5,742 bases of DNA from Candidatus Portnoyibacteriota bacterium (GCA_028717445.1 JAQUNU010000042.1:1-5742), one strand, 5' to 3'. Counted from the stretch's first letter, positions 1 through 4,121 are shown. Notes: generated by a model from the sequence alone, not told the origin. Program-made: numbers and translations.

Positions 1-270
1 TCTGATTTTTCTTTTTTCTATTGGAAGGTGCTCCTGTCCTTTTTCATAAACCGGTTTCTTTTTTTCGATTATCGGACACTCTTTTTGAAAATTCGCCATC
101 GCCTTTATGAACTCTTCCTTTGCCCATTCGGCTTTGAGCTCTTTCCGCATTGCCAGCAACTTTTCCATCGTCTCAACCGACACACCTTTATCAATTGCCT
201 GGGCAATCAGGGCCTCGGCAGAATTTCCTTTCTCAATGACAATAAGATCTTTTTTCTCTTTATCATCCAT
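1..270 (-). CDS. Probable ERF-family single-strand annealing protein, N-terminal part (runs off window)
   Basis: The first 90 codons are visible, from an ATG at 270 to the window edge, with no stop. The N-terminus is charged (MDDKEKKDLIVIEKG). A helical stretch follows, with VETMEKLLAMRKELKAEWA at about residues 32-50, then FIKAMANFQKECPIIEKKK at about 54-72. The pattern 'xFxxAMAxFQxxxPxIxKxKxV' resembles the start of phage ERF proteins, which anneal single-stranded DNA during recombination. The part that would settle this (a YxYAPLDxI-like segment) lies beyond the edge. There is no good Shine-Dalgarno; a GGAT lies about 18 nt upstream and no other in-frame ATG is present. An imperfect dyad at 302-334 lies upstream. 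The small ORF at 358-471 precedes it on the same strand. The family call rests on motif memory only. Confidence 0.55.
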   Translation of the reverse strand, partial: MDDKEKKDLIVIEKGNSAEALIAQAIDKGVSVETMEKLLAMRKELKAEWAKEEFIKAMANFQKECPIIEKKKPVYEKGQEHLPIEKRKIR

Positions 271-301
271 GGTTGTGGATAGACAGAGATCCAACGATAT
301 G

Positions 302-334
302 CTAAGATATAGATACTTTATTGCTATAGCTTAG
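302..334. promoter_or_regulatory. Imperfect 11-bp inverted repeat, operator-like
   Basis: CTAAGATATAG at 302-312 and CTATAGCTTAG at 324-334 are reverse complements except at one position, separated by 11 nt. The dyad is centred about 48 nt upstream of the ERF-like start at 270, in very AT-rich DNA where a promoter could lie. Its position suits a repressor operator, but no regulator is visible and no -35/-10 pair is convincing. Confidence 0.3.
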
Positions 335-337
335 AAG

Positions 338-359
338 GTCGCGGTCTCCGCGGCTTTTT
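338..359 (+). terminator. GC-rich hairpin with T5 on the plus strand
   Basis: On the plus strand GTCGCGG (338-344), a TCT loop and CCGCGGC (348-354) form a 7-bp stem with one G-T wobble, followed by TTTTT (355-359). This has the form of an intrinsic terminator, but no plus-strand gene is seen upstream. On the coding (minus) strand the hairpin lies between the small ORF and the ERF-like gene without a U tract. It may end an antisense transcript across the ERF-like gene, or be a structured leader. Confidence 0.35.
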
Positions 360-471
360 AATTTTCATCTGAATTAACCAACGCTTCGGCGATACTCGCG
401 GCCGTCACCGGATTTTGAAGATCTCCGACAACGAACGCCGAAAGAATCGCCTGTCTCCTGTTTTTATTCAT
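358..471 (-). CDS. Small hypothetical protein, 37 aa
   Basis: The ATG at 471 opens a 37-codon frame ending in TAA at 358-360. The protein begins MNKNRRQAILSAFVVGD and has an Ala/Val-rich middle and an acidic end (VNSDEN). I recognise no family. The argument for a real gene is its ribosome-binding site: AGGAG at 481-485 on the minus strand, 9 nt from the ATG, the only canonical Shine-Dalgarno before any gene in this window. It is the first frame after the strong terminator at 514-549 and lies upstream of the ERF-like gene, 87 nt away in the same direction. A role with that gene is a guess. No membrane segment or cysteine motif is visible. Confidence 0.5.
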   Translation of the reverse strand: MNKNRRQAILSAFVVGDLQNPVTAASIAEALVNSDEN

Positions 472-513
472 CAAAATTTTCTCCTTTCTTTTTTATTTTC
501 TTCGACCTTGGAA

Positions 514-549
514 AACAAAAAAAGCCAACCCTTATCAGGTTGGCTTTTT
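514..549 (-). terminator. Strong intrinsic terminator after rpmG
   Basis: GCCAACC (524-530), a 7-nt loop (531-537) and GGTTGGC (538-544) form a perfect 7-bp stem. Minus-strand transcription ends in a run of seven or more T (A-rich 515-523 on the plus strand), 30 nt past the rpmG stop. T5 on the other side (545-549) lets it work in both directions. It separates the rpmG transcription unit from the small ORF and ERF-like gene. Confidence 0.9.
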
Positions 550-578
550 CAATATTCTGTTAATGACTCTCTACGCTT

Positions 579-737
579 TTACTTCTTCGCCTCTTTATGC
601 GGCGTATGCTTCCTGCACCATTTGCAAAATTTATCCAACTCGATCTTGCGCTCAACCTTTCTCTTGTTCTTGCTGGACCAATAGTTAGTTCTCTTGCAAA
701 CTTTGCACTGCAATTTTATCAGATTTTTTTGCGGCAT
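579..737 (-). CDS. rpmG: 50S ribosomal protein bL33
   Basis: This 52-residue protein starts at ATG 735-737 and ends in TAA at 579-581. It is basic and carries two Cys pairs, C11-x-x-C14 (QCKVCKRTNYW) and C38-x-x-C41 (KFCKWCRKHTPHKE). This is the zinc-binding (C+) form of ribosomal protein bL33, a small protein of the large subunit near the E site. Length and the NYW...NKRK...KFCKWC pattern match the family. The start lies 12 nt after the stop of the membrane-protein gene, so the two are probably cotranscribed. There is no Shine-Dalgarno; the leader is AATAATCTAT. A strong terminator follows. In many bacteria rpmG lies downstream of the tRNA-Thr-Tyr-Gly-Thr-tuf cluster, and here it lies downstream of tRNA-Thr(GGT). 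Confidence 0.93.
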   Translation of the reverse strand: MPQKNLIKLQCKVCKRTNYWSSKNKRKVERKIELDKFCKWCRKHTPHKEAKK

Positions 738-749
738 ATAGATTATTTA

Positions 750-1250
750 TTAATTCTTTTTTTTCCAATTTTTATTTGCCTCGTTATATTCATAAAGATC
801 GAGAGATTTGCCAAACTGCTCATCCTTTCCTGATTTCAAAACCCAGTCCGCGTCGCCCGGTTCAAAATATCCGATGATATTATAAAAAATATCATTTTGC
901 CCTTTCACTTCTGCTTCAAGCAAAAGTTTGGCCATGATGTGTCCGTCTTCATATTCGACGTAAAAATCCTTGTCCGAGCCGGAAACAAACCAGAATCTCA
1001 AGACATGCCATTTTCCGCCCAAAACTGGCTTGACCTGCGAAATTTCATTTATTTTGACGGCGACATCCTGCATAATCAATTGTCTGGTCTCCTGCGACTG
1101 CGGCGAAACCTGCCCATTTAAAGACGGGGTCAGATTTTCCTCTTCCGAAGACTGCCATGGCCAAACACCTATTTCGTATTTAAACAAAAAAATACCAGCA
1201 GTCAGGATGGCAACCAAAATCAATAAAATTGTAATTTGCTTTCTGGACAT
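750..1250 (-). CDS. Hypothetical protein with N-terminal membrane anchor
   Basis: This 166-aa protein is not one I recognise. Residues about 6-23 (ITILLILVAILTAGIFLF) form a single hydrophobic helix after a short positive N-terminus (MSRKQ), so it is probably an N-in membrane anchor or uncleaved signal. A Ser/Glu/Gln-rich linker follows (about 34-56). A soluble domain then contains GGKWHVLRFWFVSG (78-91), FYVEYEDGHIMAKLLLE (96-112) and FEPGDADWVL (129-138), and the C-terminus is lysine-rich. The domain probably lies outside the membrane. The gene shares a transcription unit with rpmG (12-nt gap). No Shine-Dalgarno is visible; the start follows AAAAAATGAT, and the REP-like element at 1263-1326 lies in the immediate 5' leader. 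It ends in TAA. Confidence 0.8.
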   Translation of the reverse strand: MSRKQITILLILVAILTAGIFLFKYEIGVWPWQSSEEENLTPSLNGQVSPQSQETRQLIMQDVAVKINEISQVKPVLGGKWHVLRFWFVSGSDKDFYVEYEDGHIMAKLLLEAEVKGQNDIFYNIIGYFEPGDADWVLKSGKDEQFGKSLDLYEYNEANKNWKKKN

Positions 1251-1262
1251 ATCATTTTTTTC

Positions 1263-1326
1263 GTCATCCTGAACTTGTTTCAGGATCTCCGCTTAAGAAG
1301 AGATGCCGAAACAAGTTCGGCATGAC
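1263..1326. repeat. 64-bp twofold-symmetric REP-like element (two hairpins)
   Basis: The element is symmetric around CTTAAG (1292-1297). Hairpin one is ATCCTGAA-CTTGT-TTCAGGAT (1266-1286) and hairpin two is ATGCCGAA-ACAAG-TTCGGCAT (1303-1323), each with an 8-bp perfect stem. The two loops are reverse complements of each other, and the stems differ only by paired changes. The outer GTCAT and ATGAC ends also pair. The sequence resembles a palindromic intergenic repeat (GTCATCCTGAACTTGTTTCA) seen in many bacterial genomes. It lies 12 nt upstream of the membrane-protein start. Confidence 0.8.
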
Positions 1327-1350
1327 CATTTAAAAAATTTTTGGCCTTGC

Positions 1351-1385
1351 CCCCGCATTTGCGGGTTACCAGCTGAACTAGGGCA
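1351..1385 (-). pseudogene. Decayed tRNA 5' part
   Basis: The minus strand from 1385 reads TGCCCTAGTTCAGCTGGTA, which has the form of a tRNA 5' end: acceptor strand TGCCCTA, GT, then a D-arm TCAG-CTGGTA. It is followed by the hairpin CCCGCA-AA-TGCGGG, which could be a shrunken anticodon stem. No anticodon loop, T-arm or 3' acceptor strand follows. It lies 15 nt beyond the CCA-bearing 3' end of the tRNA-Thr fragment at 1400-1457. Confidence 0.5.
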
Positions 1386-1399
1386 GAGAATTTTCCGCT

Positions 1400-1457
1400 T
1401 GGAGCCGTTGGCCAGAATCGAACTGGCGACCTACTCCTTACCATGGAGTTGCTCTAC
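1400..1457 (-). pseudogene. 3' fragment of tRNA-Thr(GGT), with encoded CCA
   Basis: Bases 1402-1457 are identical over 56 bp to 1470-1525 in the intact tRNA-Thr(GGT), offset 68. The fragment holds the end of the D-arm (GTAGAGC), the whole anticodon arm (GGT), variable loop, T-arm, 3' acceptor strand and T73. It is followed by CCA (1402-1400), unlike the intact copy. The 5' acceptor strand and first half of the D-arm are missing; upstream on the minus strand is GGCGGGGTGAA. It is either a truncated duplicate or the 3' half of a tRNA split by an insertion. Confidence 0.85.
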
Positions 1458-1461
1458 TTCA

Positions 1462-1553
1462 CCCCGCCAGAGCCGTTGGCCAGAATCGAACTGGCGACCT
1501 ACTCCTTACCATGGAGTTGCTCTACCGACTGAGCTACAACGGCTCTGGCGGGG
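1462..1553. repeat. Perfect 17-bp inverted repeat around tRNA-Thr(GGT)
   Basis: CCCCGCCAGAGCCGTTG (1462-1478) and CAACGGCTCTGGCGGGG (1537-1553) are exact reverse complements. The inner 7 bp are the tRNA acceptor stem. The outer 10 bp include the discriminator and flanking DNA, so the precursor RNA can pair without a break past both mature ends. Confidence 0.9.
1471..1543 (-). tRNA. trnT: tRNA-Thr(GGT)
   Basis: A complete 73-nt cloverleaf reads on the minus strand. The acceptor stem is GCCGTTG/CAACGGC (7/7). D-stem is GCTC/GAGC. The anticodon stem is ACTCC/GGAGT with loop ATGGTAA, giving anticodon GGT for Thr codons ACC/ACU. Variable loop is AGGTC, T-stem GCCAG/CTGGC with loop TTCGATT, and the discriminator is T73. 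No CCA is encoded (CTG follows). The acceptor stem is extended by 10 more paired bases outside the tRNA. Copies of tRNA pieces lie on both sides: a 5' fragment at 1558-1572 and an identical 3' fragment at 1402-1457. Confidence 0.96.
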
Positions 1554-1557
1554 CAAG

Positions 1558-1572
1558 CTGAGCTATATCGGC
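1558..1572 (-). pseudogene. 5' tRNA fragment (Thr-like)
   Basis: The minus strand from 1572 reads GCCGATATAGCTCAG: a tRNA 5' acceptor strand (GCCGATA), the usual TA at 8-9 and the D-stem GCTC with A14. It stops in the D-loop, followed by CTTG and the inverted repeat around tRNA-Thr(GGT). It is 11/15 identical to the start of the intact tRNA. With the fragment at 1400-1457 it could form an outer tRNA with 5 of 7 acceptor pairs. Confidence 0.6.
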
Positions 1573-1578
1573 AATTTC

Positions 1579-1608
1579 GCGATTCACGATTTGCGATTCA
1601 CGATTTGC
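1579..1608. repeat. Tandem 14-bp repeat at the 3' end of tyrS
   Basis: GCGATTCACGATTT occurs twice back to back (1579-1592, 1593-1606), with a partial third GC running into the tyrS stop codon. It is a short low-complexity tandem, of a similar style to the repeats before tyrS. Confidence 0.85.
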
Positions 1609-2639
1609 TACTTCTCCGGATATGCTTCCTTGATCAAATCCTGTTTATTTTCAAAAGCCTTCCTCACCGGTTCAAGAATATCTGCCAGCTCTCTGGCCAA
1701 CGCTTTTTTCAGATCAGCGGGATGAAGCTTCTTCTCAACAAAATCTTTTTCCAGTTCCTCGTAAGTTGAATATTCGACATTGCCGCCGAATTTCTCATCA
1801 CGTTCAACCATGAATTTTTCGCCCCTGTCCCCTTTCAAAACCATGATGACATATCTCATAAAAGCCATGATGCCGTTGTTCTCAACCTCGCCTTCGGGGC
1901 AAAACGCCTTGTTCAGCTTCGCCAAAATTACATCCGGCTCATCCAAAAGATCAATTTTCGAGGAAGGATCGGAAGAACTCATTTTGCCGCCCATGATGCC
2001 CGGCAGCATCGGCGTCATCACCTCGACTCTTTTTCTTTGACCGATCTTGGGATGAGATTCGCGGGCAAAACCGAAAATTTTCCTCTGATCCAAACCGCCG
2101 TATTGCATATCGCATTCCAAATATTCTTCATCAAGCGTTTGCAGAATCGGATACAAAAATCCGCCCAGTTTTGGATTCTCTCCGAATTTGACCACTTCGG
2201 CGGCCGCATGCTGCGCCCGCTCGGCTGTGGTCAAATCCGCCAGGCGGTACATATCCAGCGTATACTCTTTTTTAAATTCATAATCACTCCCTTTGACGAA
2301 TTCGATTTTTGAAAGATCGACTCCGATCGCTTTGTATAATTCCGCCAATTCGGATTTATAAAATTCCACTCGTTTGTCAACCAATTCCAGCGTGCTTTTC
2401 ATATTGTCCAAAAACGCGTGCATGTCGGCCAATAAAATTTTGACACGAATTCCCGCGTTCACGAAATCCTTGATCTTTGTGGCAGGAATCATATAGCCGA
2501 TGTGCGGCCGGCCGGTCGGCGCGTAGCCGATATAAAGCGCCGGCTCTTTTTTGGTTTTCAAGAGTTCCATTAATTCCTCTTCCGTCAAAATCTCGGCCGT
2601 GTTCCTTTTTATTAAATTGAATCGTTCTTGAATGGTCAT
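1608..2639 (-). CDS. tyrS: Tyrosyl-tRNA synthetase, archaeal/eukaryotic type
   Basis: This 343-aa class I synthetase joins tyrosine to tRNA-Tyr in the cytoplasm. The HIGH-like motif is H46-I-G-Y49 in APTGRPHIGY. The tyrosine pocket includes Y36 (LYIGYAPTG) and YPILQTLDEEYL (163-174). QYGGLDQRKIF (179-189) is followed by GGKMSSSDPSSKIDLLD (217-233), holding the KMSSS loop. Bacterial TyrRS instead has KFGKT and a C-terminal S4 domain and is about 400-430 aa. Here the S4 domain is absent and the C-terminal part (AFCPEGEVENNG, LEKDFVEKKLHPADLK, EAYPEK) follows the archaeal/eukaryotic enzyme closely. The ATG at 2639 has no Shine-Dalgarno; its leader is repeat DNA. It lies downstream of tRNA-Tyr and the methyltransferase, and short repeats flank it on both sides. 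It ends in TAG. Confidence 0.96.
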   Translation of the reverse strand: MTIQERFNLIKRNTAEILTEEELMELLKTKKEPALYIGYAPTGRPHIGYMIPATKIKDFVNAGIRVKILLADMHAFLDNMKSTLELVDKRVEFYKSELAELYKAIGVDLSKIEFVKGSDYEFKKEYTLDMYRLADLTTAERAQHAAAEVVKFGENPKLGGFLYPILQTLDEEYLECDMQYGGLDQRKIFGFARESHPKIGQRKRVEVMTPMLPGIMGGKMSSSDPSSKIDLLDEPDVILAKLNKAFCPEGEVENNGIMAFMRYVIMVLKGDRGEKFMVERDEKFGGNVEYSTYEELEKDFVEKKLHPADLKKALARELADILEPVRKAFENKQDLIKEAYPEK

Positions 2640-2641
2640 AA

Positions 2642-2722
2642 ATTAGCGACTAGAAATTAGCAACCAGCGACTAGAAAGCCAAAATACTCAAACTATTCGC
2701 TATTTGCTACCAACTATTCGCT
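2642..2722. repeat. Short direct repeats upstream of tyrS
   Basis: AGCGACTAGAAA occurs at 2645-2656 and 2666-2677, and AACTATTCGCT at 2691-2701 and 2712-2722, within a run of ATTAGC/ATTTGC-like words. They fill most of the 151-bp gap between the methyltransferase stop and the tyrS start, and form the tyrS leader. A TATATATA stretch at about 2752-2759 could be a -10 element, but I see no matching -35. Confidence 0.7.
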
Positions 2723-2790
2723 GTTTTATTTGCAACGCAGCAGTCCAAAGCTATATATAACCTTGGAAAATTGGAGGTATTTCTTAGAAT

Positions 2791-3492
2791 CTACTTCCTG
2801 CAAATGGAAATGTAATCGCCGTATTGAGAATCAAATTTTGGCCAGGTCTTAATTGTTTTAATCTTAGAAAAAAATCTTTCAAATACAGAAATTCTTTTTT
2901 TCAGAGATGTTTTGAATTCGTTCATTAAAACATCATTAACCAAAATATTTCCTGTGGCCTCCACAACTTCTTTCGGAGCTCCATTTTTTATAGTCTCTAT
3001 CAAATATTCATAACCAAGTTTCGCAGCCGCTATCTTCCTTTGTTTTTCGGACAAATAATTATCAATATAACAATCGGAGATTATAGCTGTACCCTTGGGA
3101 TTTATAAATGACGCGATTTTTTCAATTGCTTTTGATTGCTTCTCATAAGGTATATGATGAACAGACCCGGTACAAACTACGAAATCGAATTTTTCATTAG
3201 ATTCCCATGACATTATATCTCCCACTTCAAAATCTAATTTTGGGTATTTTTCTTTAGAAAATTTAATATACCCTTGATCCAAATCAACTCCTTTTAATAT
3301 CAGATCCTTTCTTCTCTTCGAAATCTGCGCCAATAAATAACCAGGTCCGCACATTAAATCCATCAAACTTCCGCCCTTCGGAATTTCAGAACAGATTATT
3401 TCAATAACCTTAGCTAATGACTCCCTATAGGGCATATAAAACAATTCCTTTTCATATGTGGCTGCTTCAGGAAGAATTTCACTTTTTTTCAT
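2791..3492 (-). CDS. Class I SAM-dependent methyltransferase, substrate unknown
   Basis: The protein has 233 aa. Motif I is LMDLMCGPGYLLAQIS (about 43-58, core C48-G-P-G51), the glycine-rich SAM loop. GVDLDQGYI (68-76) supplies the acidic residue for the ribose hydroxyls and VGDIMSW (90-96) the adenine-side Asp. FDFVVCTGSVHHI (102-114) is the motif IV region, and INPKGTAIISD (130-140) is strand 5. This is the Methyltransf_11/25 type of fold. The C-terminal half is helical and basic (LKKRISVFERFFSKIKTIK) and does not reveal the substrate. The ATG at 3492 lies only 6 nt after the 3' end of tRNA-Tyr, with no Shine-Dalgarno, so the gene must be expressed with the tRNA or from a near-leaderless message. 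M20 is a weaker alternative start. tyrS follows after 151 nt. A role in tRNA modification is suggested only by position. Confidence 0.87.
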   Translation of the reverse strand: MKKSEILPEAATYEKELFYMPYRESLAKVIEIICSEIPKGGSLMDLMCGPGYLLAQISKRRKDLILKGVDLDQGYIKFSKEKYPKLDFEVGDIMSWESNEKFDFVVCTGSVHHIPYEKQSKAIEKIASFINPKGTAIISDCYIDNYLSEKQRKIAAAKLGYEYLIETIKNGAPKEVVEATGNILVNDVLMNEFKTSLKKRISVFERFFSKIKTIKTWPKFDSQYGDYISICRK

Positions 3493-3498
3493 AACTTG

Positions 3499-3571
3499 TC
3501 CAGGGGGTAGGAGTCGAACCTACATAAAACGGTTTTACAGACCGCCGCATAAACCGCTCTGCCACCCCTGG
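3499..3571 (-). tRNA. trnY: tRNA-Tyr(GTA) with archaeal-type features
   Basis: A complete 73-nt cloverleaf reads on the minus strand. The acceptor stem is CCAGGGG/CCCCTGG (7/7), so the first pair is C1-G72. D-stem is GCA/TGC with a G13/A22 mismatch. The anticodon stem is GCGGT/ACCGT with loop CTGTAAA, giving GTA. The variable loop is only TTTAT (5 nt). T-stem is GTAGG/CCTAC with loop TTCGACT, and A73 has no encoded CCA. Bacterial tRNA-Tyr normally has G1-C72 and a long class II variable arm; C1-G72 with a short variable loop is the archaeal/eukaryotic form, matching the tyrS type nearby. The anticodon is the normal one, not a suppressor. Confidence 0.95.
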
Positions 3572-3594
3572 GGAAAAATTCGAAATTCGAATAT

Positions 3595-4001
3595 CGAAAT
3601 CCGAAACAAAACAGAAGCTACTCTAATTTCCTAATTATAGAACCGAAAATATTCATCAGTTCAGTCGCTTCCTTTATTAAATCTTTTTGTTCTTTTTCAA
3701 TATCTGGTTTACTCACTTCTATTAAGCCCAAAAAGAACCTGCTCTCTTTAGCTTCTTTCCTGCAAATCTTAACTCTCATTACAAAATCTTTCTTGCTTAA
3801 TGCCTCATTTGCTTCTATATAATTAGCACCAACAGAGCCAGAAGCCCTAATCAGCTGCTTTCCGTCTTCGATAACTGATATAGTATTGGTCAACTTTTTT
3901 ACAAATTGTCGAACTCGCCTTGCAAAATTGAATGTTCGCTCTTCCAAATCATATTGTTTTGAATTTTGAATTTGGGACATTCTTATTTGTTTCGGATTTC
4001 G
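3595..4001. repeat. Perfect 16-nt inverted repeat bracketing the four-helix gene
   Basis: CGAAATCCGAAACAAA (3595-3610) and its exact reverse complement (3986-4001) flank the four-helix-bundle gene, 7 nt beyond its stop codon and 5 nt before its likely ATG. Degenerate CGAAATTCGAA-type repeats extend outward on both sides (about 3578-3594 and 4002-4020). Confidence 0.85.
3618..3980 (-). CDS. Four-helix-bundle protein (23S rRNA intervening-sequence / bS23 family)
   Basis: With the ATG at 3980 the protein has 120 aa, the usual size of the family. Helix 1 is YDLEERTFNFARRVRQFVKKL (about 10-30). The signature QLIRASGSVGANYIEANEA (about 42-60) leads into DFVMRVKICRKEAKESRFF and LGLIE. The last helix is LMNIFGSIIRKL. 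These proteins are known from ORFs inside 23S rRNA intervening sequences and, as relatives, from diversity-generating retroelements (Avd). Many stand alone, as here, and their function is unsettled. The frame stays open to a GTG at 4055, adding 25 residues (NPKHEIRNPKQIR...) translated from repeat DNA, so I prefer the ATG at 3980. No Shine-Dalgarno is seen. It ends in TAG. The 16-nt inverted repeat just outside both ends suggests a cassette. No retroelement or rRNA sequence is nearby. Confidence 0.87.
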   Translation of the reverse strand: MSQIQNSKQYDLEERTFNFARRVRQFVKKLTNTISVIEDGKQLIRASGSVGANYIEANEALSKKDFVMRVKICRKEAKESRFFLGLIEVSKPDIEKEQKDLIKEATELMNIFGSIIRKLE

Positions 4002-4091
4002 GATTTCGTGCTTCGGATTTAAAAACCAATTCAAACGCACGAAGATATATTTCACAAGTAAATCTTAACACTCATTCTGCATAGTTGTCCA

Positions 4092-4120
4092 GAAAAAAAT
4101 AAGCCCCAAAAGGGCATTTT
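4092..4120 (-). terminator. Candidate terminator after tRNA-Thr(TGT)
   Basis: On the minus strand, immediately after the tRNA, GCCC-TTTTG-GGGC forms a short stem (4103-4115), followed by TTATTTTTTT. The stem is only 4 strong pairs, but the T run and position just past the tRNA end support a terminator for the rpsB-tsf-TPR-tRNA unit. Confidence 0.6.
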
Positions 4121-4121
4121 G

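Noticed and set aside
1579..1608. CRISPR-like array
   Set aside because: The repeats are 14 bp, directly adjacent, with no spacers and no cas genes nearby.
1303..1725. A 140-codon plus-strand open frame across the tRNA cluster
   Set aside because: It translates the antisense of two tRNA-Thr copies (giving a duplicated peptide) and the end of tyrS, so it is an artefact of tRNA DNA.
2752..2759. A promoter for tyrS at the TATATATA stretch
   Set aside because: No -35 element lies at a suitable distance and the region is AT-rich, so it was not listed as a feature.
3499..3571. The archaeal-type tRNA-Tyr as a stop-codon suppressor
   Set aside because: Its anticodon is GTA, which reads normal Tyr codons, so no suppressor or special-amino-acid role is supported.
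3618..3980. Accessory (Avd-like) protein of a diversity-generating retroelement
   Set aside because: No reverse transcriptase, template/variable repeat or C-type lectin target is present in the window, so only the general family can be named.
3981..4055. A 25-residue N-terminal extension of the four-helix protein from a GTG at 4055
   Set aside because: The added residues come from degenerate intergenic repeats and would exceed the usual family length; the ATG at 3980 fits the family better.
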